Of a stretch of 64,000 bases of DNA, positions 1 to 8,681 are shown in pieces. Under the pieces are notes generated by a model, which worked only from the letters and a program-made list of their open reading frames with translations, was not told the DNA's origin and ran no database searches. A program made the translations under genes and the position numbers. Positions within the stretch are counted from its first letter, which is position 1; every line of letters begins with the position of its first letter. Origin of the DNA: Blastochloris tepida (GTDB taxonomy: Bacteria > Pseudomonadota > Alphaproteobacteria > Rhizobiales > Xanthobacteraceae); assembly GCF_003966715.1 (NCBI RefSeq), contig NZ_AP018907.1:3885391-3949390 (forward strand). The letters are read 5' to 3'.

Positions 1-275
1 ATCTGTTGCCCAACGCCATGGTGGCGACGCTGACCTTTCTGCCCTTCATCCTGTCGGGGGCGGTGATGACGCTGACCGCGCTCGACTTTCTGGGCTTCGG
101 CCTGCCGCCGGGCTCGCCCTCGCTGGGCGAGCTGTTGGCCCAGGGCAAAGCCAACGTTCAGGCGCCCTGGCTCGGCCTCACCGGCTTCTTCGCCGTGGCG
201 ATCATGCTGTCGCTCCTGATCTTCATCGGCGAGGCGGTGCGCGACGCCTTCGACCCGCGAAAGACGTTCGGGTGA
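1..275 (+). CDS. yejE: YejE-type peptide ABC transporter permease, C-terminal end (5' truncated by window edge)
   Basis: This is the last ~90 residues of an inner-membrane permease of the oligopeptide/microcin C class. The visible part has the family's typical ending: a stretch reading DFLGFGLPPGSPSLGELLAQ, in which the FGLPP-SPSLGELL pattern is conserved in YejE/OppC-like permeases, then one last hydrophobic helix (LTGFFAVAIMLSLLIFIGEA) and a VRDAFDPRKTFG tail. The reading frame is open from the first bases, so the start lies outside the window. The cognate ATPase (yejF) follows at 975, but a small toxin-antitoxin-like pair is inserted between them. Assignment to YejE rather than another OppC paralogue rests on the tail and on the adjacent fused ATPase. 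Confidence 0.85.
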   Translation, partial: LLPNAMVATLTFLPFILSGAVMTLTALDFLGFGLPPGSPSLGELLAQGKANVQAPWLGLTGFFAVAIMLSLLIFIGEAVRDAFDPRKTFG

Positions 276-313
276 GGGTGCGGTAGGATGCGGCCGAGTG
301 ACGGAGTCGCCAG

Positions 314-535
314 ATGAACAGGATCGTGCGGGAGAACTATCCGGCCTCCAAGCTGCCGGAGGATCTGCGGGGGGATATCGAGCCCGGCGCGAGCGTCACC
401 GTGACCGTCGTTGCCGAAACCAGGGGCGCGCCGCAACGCTTCGCCGAGCTGCGGCAGAGGCTGGGCCAGGGTCGCCTCTCGCTGGTGGATGCCGTCGAAC
501 GGGTGCGGAAGATCCGCGAAGGCGAGGCGTTCTAG
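314..535 (+). CDS. Putative antitoxin of a PIN-type toxin-antitoxin pair
   Basis: A 73-residue protein with a polar N-terminus, a short beta-rich middle (VTVTVVAE) and a helical C-terminus (RFAELRQRLGQGRLSLVDAVERVRKIREG). I recognise no specific antitoxin family. The call rests on size, on position 6 bp upstream of a PIN-domain reading frame, and on the usual antitoxin-then-toxin order. The ATG at 314 has a GGAG-like site about 10 bases upstream. It lies between yejE and yejF, so it probably entered the transporter operon as a cassette. Because the downstream toxin is frameshifted, this gene may be a relic or an orphan antitoxin. Confidence 0.5.
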   Translation: MNRIVRENYPASKLPEDLRGDIEPGASVTVTVVAETRGAPQRFAELRQRLGQGRLSLVDAVERVRKIREGEAF

Positions 536-541
536 GTCCCG

Positions 542-978
542 ATGCTGCGCCTTTATCTGGACGCCAACGCGGTCATTGGCCTTGCCGAGGGAACGGGCGA
601 CGGCATTGAGGCCCTGGGCCGAATGCTCGATCTTGGGCTCGATGGCCGGCTGATCCTGGTCAGTTCGCGCTGGTTCTCGGTGAGGTGCTGGTGATGCCGA
701 TTGCCGACAGGAACGAGACGTTGCTCAAGTTCTATGGACAAGACCTGTCGCGATATGTCGACCTGCGCGATATCGACGACGGCGTGATCCGTCAGGCCGC
801 CGCCATCCGGGCGAAATGGCGAACCGTCAAGTTGCCCGACGCCCTTCACTTGGCGACCGCAGAGCTGACCGGCTGCGCCGTCATTGTCAGCGCCGATAAG
901 CGCCTCCCGGCCGATTTCAGCGTCCCTCGCTGCGACCCGGCCACGGACCTTGATTTGTTGCTGGATCGGCTCCCATGA
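542..978 (+). pseudogene. PIN-domain ribonuclease toxin, frameshifted
   Basis: Read across two frames this is a VapC-like PIN protein. The first frame (542-694) starts MLRLYLDANAVIGLAEG, carrying the first conserved Asp of the PIN fold, and runs to LILVSS before ending at a stop at 692-694. The second frame, usable from about 667, continues with ALVLGEVLVMPIADRNE and ends with KLPDALHLATAELTGCAVIV, which carries the conserved D-A-x-H-x-A-T block and the later Asp (SADKRLP). Restoring one base near 665-668 (AGTTCG/CGCTGG) joins the two into one ~145-residue protein. The stop overlaps the yejF start by 4 bp (ATGA). A sequencing error would give the same picture. Confidence 0.75.
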
Positions 979-2603
979 CCCACCCCCTCCTCACCGTCGA
1001 AGACCTGTCCGTCGCCTTCCGGCAGGGGGCGCGCGAGACGCTGGCGGTCGACCGCATCTCCTTCACCGTCAACAAGGGCGAGACGGTCGCGCTGGTCGGC
1101 GAATCGGGCTCGGGCAAGTCGGTCTCGGCGCTGTCGATCCTGAAGCTCCTGCCCTATCCGGCCGCCTTCCACCCCTCGGGCCGTGTGCGCTTCAAGGGCG
1201 AGGACCTGCTCGACCTCGCCGAGCGCGACATCCGGCGGGTGCGCGGCGACGACATCACCATGGTGTTTCAGGAGCCGATGAGCTCGCTCAACCCGCTCCA
1301 CACCATCGAGAAGCAGATCGGCGAGATCATCGAGATGCACCGGCCCCTGCGCGGCGCCGCGGTGCGGGCGCGCATCCTCGAGCTTCTCGCCCAGGTCGGC
1401 ATTCCCGATCCGGCGACGCGGCTCGGCAGCTATCCACACCAGCTCTCGGGCGGCCAGCGCCAGCGGGTGATGATCGCCATGGCGCTCGCCAACGAGCCCG
1501 ACCTCTTGATCGCCGACGAGCCGACCACCGCGCTCGACGTCACGGTGCAGGCCCAGATCCTCACTTTGCTGAAGGAGTTGCAGGCGCGGCTCGGCATGGC
1601 GATCCTGTTTATCACCCACGATCTCGGCATCGTGAAGAAGATCGCCGACCGGGTGTGCGTGATGAACCGGGGCAGGATCGTCGAGCAGGGGCCGGTCGCG
1701 CGCGTCTTCGAGGCGCCCGAGCACCCCTATACCAGGGCGCTGATGGCGGCCGAGCCCAAGGGCGAGCCGGCGCCGCCCCGGCCCGAGGCGCCGGTGGTGG
1801 TGGAGACACGGGATCTCAAGGTGTGGTTCCCGATCCGGCGCGGCGTGCTGCGGCGCACGGTCGGCCACATCAAGGCGGTGGACGGGGTGTCGCTCGCCAT
1901 CCGCAAGGGCGAAACGCTGGGCGTGGTCGGCGAATCGGGCTCGGGCAAGACCACGCTCGGCCTCGCCATCCTGCGGCTGATCTCCTCCGACGGCCCGATC
2001 GTGTTCATGGGCGCGCCGGTGCAGGGTCTCGGCTTCAAGGAGATGCGGCCGCACCGGCGCAACATGCAGATCGTGTTCCAGGACCCTTACGGCTCGCTGA
2101 GCCCGCGCATGTCGGTCGAGGACATCATTGCCGAGGGGCTGCTCGTCCATCAGCCCAAGCTCACCGAGGCCGAGCGGGCGGCGCGGGTGGTGGCGGCGCT
2201 TGAGGATGTCGGGCTCGACCCGGAGACGCGGTTCCGCTACCCGCACGAATTCTCCGGCGGCCAGCGCCAGCGCATCGCGGTGGCCCGCGCCATGGTGCTG
2301 GAGCCGTCCTTCGTGGTGCTGGACGAGCCGACCAGCGCGCTCGACATGCTGGTGCAGGCCCAGATCGTTGATCTGCTGCGCGACCTGCAGCGGCGGCGCG
2401 ACCTCACCTTCCTGTTCATCTCGCACGACCTCAAGGTGGTGGCGGCGCTGGCCAGCCGCCTCTTGGTGATGAAGGCGGGCAAGGTGGTGGAGGAGGGGCC
2501 GGCCGAGCGGCTGTTCCGGGCGCCCGAGACCCCCTACACGCGGGCGCTGTTCGCCGCCGCCTTCGCGCTGGAGACCGCCGGGGAGGGCGCCGCCAGCCAG
2601 TGA
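975..2603 (+). CDS. yejF: YejF-type fused double ATPase of a peptide ABC importer
   Basis: A 542-residue cytoplasmic protein made of two ABC ATPase domains in tandem, which energises uptake of oligopeptides or microcin-type peptides through YejB/YejE. Domain 1 has Walker A GESGSGKS at residues 42-49, signature LSGGQRQRV at 157-165 and Walker B LLIADEP at 177-183. Domain 2 repeats these (GESGSGKTT near 319, FSGGQRQRI near 427, [12 protein letters not shown] after that). Both domains carry the C-terminal extension typical of the Opp/Dpp group ([16 protein letters not shown]). The ATG overlaps the stop of the upstream PIN frame, so it is probably translationally coupled. The stop codon lies at the edge of a palindromic intergenic repeat. 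Confidence 0.93.
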   Translation: MTHPLLTVEDLSVAFRQGARETLAVDRISFTVNKGETVALVGESGSGKSVSALSILKLLPYPAAFHPSGRVRFKGEDLLDLAERDIRRVRGDDITMVFQEPMSSLNPLHTIEKQIGEIIEMHRPLRGAAVRARILELLAQVGIPDPATRLGSYPHQLSGGQRQRVMIAMALANEPDLLIADEPTTALDVTVQAQILTLLKELQARLGMAILFITHDLGIVKKIADRVCVMNRGRIVEQGPVARVFEAPEHPYTRALMAAEPKGEPAPPRPEAPVVVETRDLKVWFPIRRGVLRRTVGHIKAVDGVSLAIRKGETLGVVGESGSGKTTLGLAILRLISSDGPIVFMGAPVQGLGFKEMRPHRRNMQIVFQDPYGSLSPRMSVEDIIAEGLLVHQPKLTEAERAARVVAALEDVGLDPETRFRYPHEFSGGQRQRIAVARAMVLEPSFVVLDEPTSALDMLVQAQIVDLLRDLQRRRDLTFLFISHDLKVVAALASRLLVMKAGKVVEEGPAERLFRAPETPYTRALFAAAFALETAGEGAASQ

Positions 2604-2725
2604 TACGGTTTCCGGCTGATCAAGCCTTCGAGCCGTATTCCGGTCGCCGAAAATCCCGTTATCGAACAAGGGATTTTCGGCGAGACCGTTTCCGGTATCC
2701 CGAAGGGATCAACCGGAAACGGTAT
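2604..2725. repeat. Dispersed three-hairpin palindromic repeat, copy A
   Basis: A near-complete copy of an intergenic repeat of about 120 bp. The outer arms are ATACGGTTTCCGGCTGATC on the left and its inverted relative ending CCGGAAACGGTAT on the right. In the centre is a hairpin with the arms CGAAAATCCC and GGGATTTTCG. Copies B (17621) and C (21507) are in the opposite orientation. It starts right after the yejF stop codon and may serve as a transcription end or mRNA-stabilising structure there. One strand of the repeat is open over its length and gives a spurious peptide beginning IRFPADQA. Confidence 0.85.
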
Positions 2726-2746
2726 GAGGTCCGCCCCGCCGAAAAA

Positions 2747-3160
2747 TCACACCGCGAGGCTCGCTCGCAGCGACTTCACCAGCGATTCGCGGGCTTCGGC
2801 GGCGTAGGGTACCCGCACGCCCTTGCCCCACACCGGGTCCGGCCAGGCCGCGTCGCCGCGGAAGCGGGCGATGACGTGAACGTGAAGCTGCGGTACCTGG
2901 TTGCCCAGCGTCGCCACATTGAGCTTGGTGCAGCCGGTGGTCTCCTTGAGCGCGCTCGATGCGGCGGCGATCTCCTCGATCAGCACCGCCCGGTCGGCCG
3001 GCGCGATGTCGATCAGGTCGACGACGCCGGCAAGGCGCGGAATCAGCAGGAGCCAGGGGAAGCGGGCATCGTCGACCAGCCGCACCACGGACAGCGGCAG
3101 GTCGGCCAGCGGAACGCTGCCCTGCTCAAGGCGCGCATCCATCGCGAAAGAAAGCGTCAT
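2747..3160 (-). CDS. HIT-family nucleotide-binding hydrolase
   Basis: A 137-residue histidine-triad protein. The triad region reads QLHVHVIARF (His93 and His95 of the HxHx motif), which in this family binds the alpha-phosphate of purine nucleotides, usually for nucleoside phosphoramidate or dinucleotide hydrolysis. The preceding segment (ARFPWLLLIPRLAGVVDLIDI) matches the short HIT subfamily common in alphaproteobacteria. I chose the start at 3160 (MTLSFAMDARLEQG) rather than the longer open frame to 3265, because a clear AAGGAT-type ribosome site lies just upstream and the extra residues are low complexity. Its substrate cannot be told from sequence. Confidence 0.85.
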   Translation of the reverse strand: MTLSFAMDARLEQGSVPLADLPLSVVRLVDDARFPWLLLIPRLAGVVDLIDIAPADRAVLIEEIAAASSALKETTGCTKLNVATLGNQVPQLHVHVIARFRGDAAWPDPVWGKGVRVPYAAEARESLVKSLRASLAV

Positions 3161-3267
3161 GGGACTATCCTTCGAACCTTGCCTTCGAACCTTGTCGTTA
3201 GAATTTGTGACTAAGACGCATGAAACCAGCCCGGTCTGGGGCCGTTGTGAGACAGGGAAGCTCATTC

Positions 3268-3807
3268 ATGCGCCACGGTGAACCTCCGATGAAACACGAT
3301 AGGGATCGGCAGCGGTTCGATCGCCGCCGGCTGCTGGCCGGGGCGGTGCTGGCCGGCGCCCTCTTCGCCGGCTGGGGGCCGGGTGCGCTGCGGCCGGCCC
3401 AGGCCGCCTCGTCCGACGATCCGGTCGCACTGGTGCGAAGCGTCTACACCAAGGCGGAGGCGAACGGCCTGCCCGAGCGGGATTTCGTGGCGCTGCTCAG
3501 CGCCGACCTGCGGCGGCTGTGGCAGGCGCGGGCCAAGCCGGTCGGCCTCGCCGAGGCCGAGCGGCTGCGGGCGGCGGTGTTCGGCCCCGGTGCCGGAAGC
3601 GACCTTGCGGTGAAGCGCGTCACCAATATTCCGGGCCTGCCGAAGGAGCGCATGGTCGCGGTCGAGTTCCTGATGGGCAGCGAGCCGCGGCAGGTGTTCG
3701 TCCACCTCGCGCCGGCCGATGGCGGCTGGACCATCATCAACATCATCTACGACCAGGGCGACGACTTCCGCCGCATCGCCGAGCAGGGCTCGCGGACGGC
3801 GAGCTGA
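3268..3807 (+). CDS. Exported protein with Tat-like signal, function unknown
   Basis: A protein of about 179 residues with an N-terminal export signal: FDRRRLLAGAVLAGALFAGW combines a twin-arginine-like cluster with a hydrophobic run and is followed by AQAA, a likely cleavage site. The mature part (DDPVALVRSVYTKAEANG to the WTIINIIYDQGDDF end) has the mixed alpha/beta look of small periplasmic proteins and faintly resembles DUF3828-type domains, but I do not assign it. The start at 3268 has an AGGGAAG site; the ATG at 3289 is an alternative. It is divergent from the HIT gene and lies upstream of the SRP RNA gene. Confidence 0.7.
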   Translation: MRHGEPPMKHDRDRQRFDRRRLLAGAVLAGALFAGWGPGALRPAQAASSDDPVALVRSVYTKAEANGLPERDFVALLSADLRRLWQARAKPVGLAEAERLRAAVFGPGAGSDLAVKRVTNIPGLPKERMVAVEFLMGSEPRQVFVHLAPADGGWTIINIIYDQGDDFRRIAEQGSRTAS

Positions 3808-3888
3808 GGGCGCGAGGCCGGGGATATCCGGACAGTCCCGATCATCTGCCGGCTTGCCATCGCGGCGCGGGCAGACGATATAGGGGCC

Positions 3889-3984
3889 GGGAGGTTGGCG
3901 GTGGACGGACCACTCGCCAACCGGGTCAGGTCCGGAAGGAAGCAGCCCTAACGAGACCGGGCCGGGTCGCTCGTCCAACCTCCC
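3889..3984 (+). ncRNA. ffs: Signal recognition particle RNA, small bacterial (4.5S) type
   Basis: A 96-nt hairpin RNA. The ends pair perfectly (GGGAGGTTGG at 3889-3898 with CCAACCTCCC at 3975-3984). The apical domain has the hallmark of SRP domain IV: GGTCAGGTCCGGAAGGAAGC, containing the GGAA tetraloop region and the Ffh-binding internal loop, followed by AGCCCTAACGAGACC. With Ffh it targets nascent membrane proteins to SecYEG. Its position directly upstream of dnaX is conserved in Hyphomicrobiales. The remainder of the gap (3985-4167) shows no further feature that I can support. Confidence 0.95.
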
Positions 3985-4167
3985 ACTTTCGACCAGTCGC
4001 CCAAGACCTGCGGCCAGTCGCCTGAGAGCTGCCGCTCGAAAGAGCCGTTGCTGCTCGAACGAGATTTGGCACGAGAAAGAGATTTGCCGCTCGCGCTGGA
4101 CCTGCCGCTCGCCAGCGCCGGTTCGTTCCCGTGAGGCCGCGAGCGCCGACGAGGCCGCTTCCCCGCG

Positions 4168-6006
4168 ATGACCGACGCGACCCCGCTTCCCCTCCCGGCG
4201 CACGGCCAGGCCCCCGCCGGGCCGGAGACGGCGTTGCAGGCGGGCGTGCCGCCGCCGGCCGCCGCCGGCTACCGGGTGCTGGCCCGCAAGTACCGCCCGC
4301 AGCGCTTCGAGGATCTGATCGGCCAGGAGGCGATGGTCCGCACCATCGGCAATGCCTTCTCGACCGGCCGCATTCCCCAGGCGTGGATCCTCACCGGCGT
4401 GCGCGGCGTCGGCAAGACCACCACCGCGCGTATCCTCGCCCGCGCCCTGAACTATGAGGCGCCGGGCGTCACCGGCCCGACCATCGAGCTTCCCGCCGAG
4501 GGCGTGCATTGCCGCGCCATCATGGAGAGCCGGCACGTCGACGTGATCGAGATCGACGCCGCCTCCCACAATGGGGTCGCCGACATCCGCGAGCTCACCG
4601 ACAATTCGCGCTACCGGCCGGTCTCGGCGCGCATGAAGGTCTATATCGTCGACGAGGTGCATATGCTCTCGACGGCGGCCTTCAACGCGCTCCTGAAGAC
4701 GCTGGAAGAGCCGCCCGAGCACGTGAAGTTCATCTTCGCCACCACCGAGATCCGCAAGGTTCCGGTGACGGTGCTGTCGCGCTGCCAGCGCTTCGACCTG
4801 CGCCGCATCGAGGGCGGCGTGCTGGTGCGCCATCTCGCCGGCATCTGCGACAAGGAGGGCGTCGCCGCAGAGCCCGAGGCGCTGGCGGTGATCGCCCGCG
4901 CCGCCGAAGGCTCGGTGCGCGATTCGCTGTCGCTGCTCGATCAGGCGATCGCCCACGGCGCCGGCCGCATCGAGGCGGAAGCGGTGCGCACCATGCTGGG
5001 GCTCGCCGACCGCGCCCGCATCATCGACCTCTACGAGGCGCTGATGCGCGGCAACATGGCGGCCGCCTTGAGCGAGTTCCGCGCCCAGTACGATGCCGGC
5101 GCCGACCCGGCGTCGATCCTGGTCGATCTCGCCGACTTCACCCACCTCGTCACCCGCGTGAAGATCGTGCCGGCGGTGGCCGACGATCCGGCGCTGGTCG
5201 AGGCCGAGCGCCGGGCCGCCCGGGAGCTTGCCGGCGCGCTGTCGATGCGGGTGCTGGGGCGGGCCTGGCAGATGCTGTCGAAGGGCATCGCCGAGGTGAA
5301 CGCCGCGGCCCGGCCGGTGCAGGCGGCCGAGATGGTGCTGGTGCGCATCGCCTATGCCGCCGACCTGCCGACGCCGGACGAGGCGCTGCGCAGGCTCGCC
5401 GAGCTTGCCAATGGAAATGCTGCGCCATCCCTGTCGGCGGGGCCCAATGGCGGGGCGCGCGCCCAGCTCGTCGCCCCAGTCGGCGGCTCGATCGGCGGTC
5501 CGGTGGCGAGCGCGCTGGCGCGGCCTTCGCCGCAGGCAGAGGCGGGGATACGCCTCGAGACGTTCGAGGAGCTGGTGGCGCTGGCGGCAAGCCGCCGCGA
5601 CATCCTGCTCAAGACCCAGCTCGAGACCGGGGTGCGGCTGGTCGCCTTCCAGGACGGGCGGCTGGAGATCGCGCTGGCCGGCGCCTCGCCGTCGATCATC
5701 GCCGAACTGGGCGAGAAGCTGAGGACGTGGACCGGGCGGCGCTGGGTGGTGACGCTGTCGCGCGAGGGCGGCGGCCAGACGCTCGCCGAGAAGCGCGCGG
5801 CCGAGCATGCGCGGATGCGCCACGACATCAGCGCCCACCCGGCGGTGCGCGCGGTGATGGAACACTTTCCCGGCGCGGAGATCGTCGAGGTGCGGCGGTT
5901 GGCCCCCGAACCGCCGGCCCCCGGCGACGGACCGGACGGCAGGGACCCCGACGACATGGGCCTCGACGGCCCGTTCGCCGACCCCGACGAGGACGACGCG
6001 TTCTGA
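4168..6006 (+). CDS. dnaX: DNA polymerase III subunits gamma and tau
   Basis: A 612-residue clamp-loader ATPase. The N-terminus has YRVLARKYRPQRFEDLIGQE, then Walker A GVRGVGKTT (about residues 77-85), Walker B VYIVDEVHMLS (about 160) and the SRC sensor motif (LSRCQRFDLRR). The four zinc-binding cysteines normally found between Walker A and EIDAASH are missing: the segment reads PTIELPAEGVHCRAIMESRH, with a single Cys. This is the common form in alphaproteobacteria. The C-terminal part holds the tau domains III-V, rich in Ala/Pro/Asp. Downstream ybaB and recR complete the conserved recombination and replication cluster. No obvious programmed frameshift slippery run was noticed. Confidence 0.95.
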   Translation: MTDATPLPLPAHGQAPAGPETALQAGVPPPAAAGYRVLARKYRPQRFEDLIGQEAMVRTIGNAFSTGRIPQAWILTGVRGVGKTTTARILARALNYEAPGVTGPTIELPAEGVHCRAIMESRHVDVIEIDAASHNGVADIRELTDNSRYRPVSARMKVYIVDEVHMLSTAAFNALLKTLEEPPEHVKFIFATTEIRKVPVTVLSRCQRFDLRRIEGGVLVRHLAGICDKEGVAAEPEALAVIARAAEGSVRDSLSLLDQAIAHGAGRIEAEAVRTMLGLADRARIIDLYEALMRGNMAAALSEFRAQYDAGADPASILVDLADFTHLVTRVKIVPAVADDPALVEAERRAARELAGALSMRVLGRAWQMLSKGIAEVNAAARPVQAAEMVLVRIAYAADLPTPDEALRRLAELANGNAAPSLSAGPNGGARAQLVAPVGGSIGGPVASALARPSPQAEAGIRLETFEELVALAASRRDILLKTQLETGVRLVAFQDGRLEIALAGASPSIIAELGEKLRTWTGRRWVVTLSREGGGQTLAEKRAAEHARMRHDISAHPAVRAVMEHFPGAEIVEVRRLAPEPPAPGDGPDGRDPDDMGLDGPFADPDEDDAF

Positions 6007-6063
6007 CGGACGCCGGAGCCTGAGACGAAGACCCGAGATCAACGAGCAGCAAGAGGGGACGAC

Positions 6064-6381
6064 ATGGATATCATGGGAATGATGGGCAAGGCCAAGCAAC
6101 TCCAGGCCAAGCTCGAGGCGCTGCAGGCCGAGATGGACACCATCGAGGTCGACGGATCGTCCGGCGGCGGGCTGGTGACCTGCCGCACCACCGCCAAGGG
6201 CGAGTTGCGGGCGCTGTCGATCGACCCCAGCCTGCTCAAGCCCGAGGAGAAGGAAGTCGTCGAGGATCTGGTCATTGCCGCGATCGCCGATGCCCGCAAG
6301 AAGGGCGAGGCGGCGATGGCCGAGAAGGTGTCGGCGCTGGCCGGCGGCCTGCCGCTGCCTCCCGGCATGAAGCTGTTCTGA
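6064..6381 (+). CDS. YbaB/EbfC nucleoid-associated protein
   Basis: A 105-residue protein beginning [20 protein letters not shown], the typical methionine-rich start of YbaB/EbfC DNA-binding dimers. A glycine-rich turn ([15 protein letters not shown]) and the segment ALSIDPSLL, near the second strand, are also typical. The C-terminal helix ends in a [11 protein letters not shown] tail common in alphaproteobacterial members. These proteins bind DNA as tweezer-shaped dimers and are nearly always found between dnaX and recR, as here. The start has a strong AAGAGGGG site. It is 57 bp downstream of dnaX and probably co-transcribed with it. Confidence 0.93.
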   Translation: MDIMGMMGKAKQLQAKLEALQAEMDTIEVDGSSGGGLVTCRTTAKGELRALSIDPSLLKPEEKEVVEDLVIAAIADARKKGEAAMAEKVSALAGGLPLPPGMKLF

Positions 6382-6382
6382 A

Positions 6383-6570
6383 CAGCAACCGGTCGTCCCC
6401 GGCGAGCACCGCGAAGCGGTGCGAGGGAAGGGGACCCAAGGACCATGATGTCTCGGGTGGGGCTGAGCGGCCGCCTTTGCGACGAGCGTTGTGTTTTTCT
6501 GCGGCGTGGTTCTTGGGTTCCCTTCCCGACCGCCTGACGGCGGTCGCCGGGAACGACCGGTGGCGTCTCC
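6383..6570. repeat. Inverted-repeat pair (MITE-like) between ybaB and recR
   Basis: Two ~50-bp blocks face each other. The left block (about 6388-6442) has ACCGGTCGTCCCCGGCGA, then a small hairpin CACCGCGAAGCGGTG, then GGGAAGGGGACCCAAGGACC. The right block (about 6511-6563) is its reverse complement with changes: GGTTCTTGGGTTCCCTTCCC, then hairpin GACCGCCTGACGGCGGTC, then CGCCGGGAACGACCGGTGG. The inner hairpins differ in sequence but keep their pairing, which suggests compensatory change. The whole could fold into a long cruciform. It separates ybaB from recR and may carry an end-of-transcript signal or be a small non-autonomous element. Confidence 0.7.
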
Positions 6571-6715
6571 GCGCCGACTTCTCCAGCGGCTGCAAGATGT
6601 GGATTCCGGGCGACCCATTCGGGATCCCGGAGAGGCTCTCGCCAAGAGCATCTGTCTGTTGTGGTTGACGACCGCTCCGCGTTGGCGCCGCAAAACCCTT
6701 GAACATTATCCCCCG

Positions 6716-7318
6716 ATGCCTGCTGCCGCCGGTCCCGAGATCGAACGTCTGGTCCAGCTCCTGGCCCGCCTGCCGGGGCTCGGGCCGCGCTCGGCGCGAC
6801 GCGCCGTGCTGCATCTGATCAAGAAGCGCGAGCAGCTGATGGCGCCGCTCGCCACCGCGCTCGATGACGCGCTGGCCAAGGTCTCGGTCTGCCGCATCTG
6901 CGGCAATATCGACTCGGTCAATCCCTGCAGCGTCTGCGCCGACCCGCGGCGCGATCCGAGCCTGCTGGTGGTGGTCGAGGACGTCGCCGACCTGTGGGCG
7001 CTGGAGCGGGCCTCGGTGATCCAGGCGCGCTACCATGTGCTGGGCGGCACGCTTTCGCCGCTCGACGGCGTCGGGCCGGACGACCTCAATCTCGCCGGTC
7101 TCGTCGGGCGGGTGACGGGGAGCGATGTGCGCGAGGTGATTCTGGCGCTCGACGCCACCGTCGACGGCCAGACCACCGCCCATTACGTCACCGACCTGCT
7201 GCGCCCCACCGGCGTCAAGGTCTCGCGCCTCGCCCATGGCGTACCGGTCGGCGGCGAGCTCGATTATCTCGACGAGGGCACGCTGGCCCAGGCGCTGCGC
7301 GCCCGCACGCCGGCGTGA
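6716..7318 (+). CDS. recR: Recombination mediator RecR
   Basis: A 200-residue protein of normal RecR length. The N-terminal helix-hairpin-helix reads [18 protein letters not shown]. Next comes the four-cysteine zinc finger [16 protein letters not shown] (Cys59, 62, 71, 74), then the Toprim segment starting [16 protein letters not shown], and the C-terminal Walker-B-like block [19 protein letters not shown]. With RecO it loads RecA on SSB-coated gaps. The open frame extends upstream to 6491, but that part lies in the inverted repeat and is not conserved in type, so I take the ATG at 6716, which gives the family's usual [20 protein letters not shown] start. Confidence 0.95.
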   Translation: MPAAAGPEIERLVQLLARLPGLGPRSARRAVLHLIKKREQLMAPLATALDDALAKVSVCRICGNIDSVNPCSVCADPRRDPSLLVVVEDVADLWALERASVIQARYHVLGGTLSPLDGVGPDDLNLAGLVGRVTGSDVREVILALDATVDGQTTAHYVTDLLRPTGVKVSRLAHGVPVGGELDYLDEGTLAQALRARTPA

Positions 7319-7331
7319 GGCCTGCGCCTTC

Positions 7332-8681
7332 CTACTTTGCCTTGGCCCGGTCGGCCTGATCGAGTCCGGCGAAATGGCCGCGCACCTGCAGGACGGCCAG
7401 CAGCACGAGACCGGGCACCGCGGCGAGCGACGACAGCGCGAAGAACATCGGCCAGCCGGTCGCCTCTGCCACATAGCCGGCGCCGGCCGAGAGATACGTC
7501 CGCCCCACCGCGGCGAGCGCGGTCAGGAGCGCGTACTGGGTTGCGGTGTGGGCCGGGCTCCAGCACAGCGCCGACAGATAGGCGACGAAGATCACCGTGC
7601 CGATGGCGCCGGCGAAATTCTCGGCGATGATCGCCGCGGACAGCGCCCACAGATTGGTGCCGGCGAAGGCGAGCCCCACGAACACCAGATTCGAGACCAT
7701 CTGCAGCAGCGCGCCGACCCACAGCGCGGTGGCGAGCGGCAGCGCGCGGGCGATGAAGCCGCCGGCAAAGCCGCCGATGAGGGTCGCCGCCAGCCCGACG
7801 CCCTTGACGATGGCGGCGTATTCGTCGCGCGTGAAGCCGAGGTCGATGACGAAGGGCGCGGTCATGGTGCCGGCGAAGGCATCGCAGAACTTGAACAGCA
7901 CCACGAAGGCCAGCACGGCGACCGCCAGATCGCGGGTCAGGAACTCGGAGAAGGCGCCGGCCGCGGCCTTGGCCACCCGCACCAGCGCGCCGTCGCCGGC
8001 CTGCTGGCGGATGGCCTCGGCCGAGCGATCGGGCTCGGTGGCGAGAAGCGTGGTGACGAGGCCCGCCGCCATCAGCGCCGCCATGGCGAGATAGCCGGCG
8101 GTCCAGGCGCCGGCCCGGTCGAAGCCGTAACGCTCGAAGCCGGTGACCAGGAACAGGGCGCCGGCGGTCGAGGCGAGCATGCCGAGCCGGTAGGCGGCGA
8201 CATAGCTCGCCATGCCGGCGGCCTGCTCGCGCTCGTCGAGGCTCTCGACACGGAAGGCGTCGATGACGATGTCCTGGGTGGCCGAGGCGGCGGCGACCAG
8301 GAGCGCGCCGAACGCCACCGCCCAGGGCGAGACGGCGGGATCGCGGGTGGCGAGCAGCACGATGGCGCCGATCAGCAGGATCTGGGAAAAGATCAGCCAG
8401 CCGCGCCGCCGGCCGAGCAGGCGCGACAGCACCGGCACGTTCAGCGCGTCCACCACCGGCGCCCACAGGAACTTGACCGTGTAGGGCGTGCCGACCAACG
8501 CGAACAGGCCGATGGTGCCGAGATCGACATTGGCCTCGCGCATCCACACCAGCAGCGTCGAGCCGGACAGCGCCAGCGGCAGGCCGGAGGCGAAGCCGAG
8601 AAACAGCACGATGAGCACGCGCGGCCGCAGATAGACGGCGAGCGTGTCCATCCAGTCGGCGTGGGACGGGGTGGCGGTCAT
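7332..8681 (-). CDS. AmpG-like MFS permease
   Basis: A 449-residue inner-membrane transporter with about 12 hydrophobic segments. It carries AmpG-family marks: the N-terminal FLGFASGLPLALSGSTLLVW, the GLFALVGTPYTVKFLWAPVVDAL segment around helices 2-3, and AASATQDIVIDAFRVE near helix 4-5. AmpG proteins import anhydro-muropeptides for cell-wall recycling. Alphaproteobacteria often have several paralogues whose substrates are less certain, so muropeptide import is inferred. The start at 8681 (MTATPSHADWMDTLAVYLRPR) is preferred over the longer open frame, whose first ~85 residues are arginine-rich and unlike any membrane leader. It is convergent with recR, 13 bp away. Confidence 0.85.
   Translation of the reverse strand: MTATPSHADWMDTLAVYLRPRVLIVLFLGFASGLPLALSGSTLLVWMREANVDLGTIGLFALVGTPYTVKFLWAPVVDALNVPVLSRLLGRRRGWLIFSQILLIGAIVLLATRDPAVSPWAVAFGALLVAAASATQDIVIDAFRVESLDEREQAAGMASYVAAYRLGMLASTAGALFLVTGFERYGFDRAGAWTAGYLAMAALMAAGLVTTLLATEPDRSAEAIRQQAGDGALVRVAKAAAGAFSEFLTRDLAVAVLAFVVLFKFCDAFAGTMTAPFVIDLGFTRDEYAAIVKGVGLAATLIGGFAGGFIARALPLATALWVGALLQMVSNLVFVGLAFAGTNLWALSAAIIAENFAGAIGTVIFVAYLSALCWSPAHTATQYALLTALAAVGRTYLSAGAGYVAEATGWPMFFALSSLAAVPGLVLLAVLQVRGHFAGLDQADRAKAK

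Noticed and set aside
846..2669. Long minus-strand open frame opposite yejF
   Set aside because: Composition is typical of antisense frames in GC-rich DNA (His/Arg/Leu-rich) and it covers a clear ABC ATPase gene.
2600..2745. Small proteins beginning IRFPADQA near 2600, 17745 and 21630
   Set aside because: They are translations of the palindromic repeat and occur only because one strand of the repeat is open.
3262..6693. A very long minus-strand open frame (about 1143 codons) opposite dnaX and ybaB
   Set aside because: It is the antisense shadow of dnaX/ybaB; the product is His/Arg/Gly-rich with no domain, and the plus-strand genes are certain.
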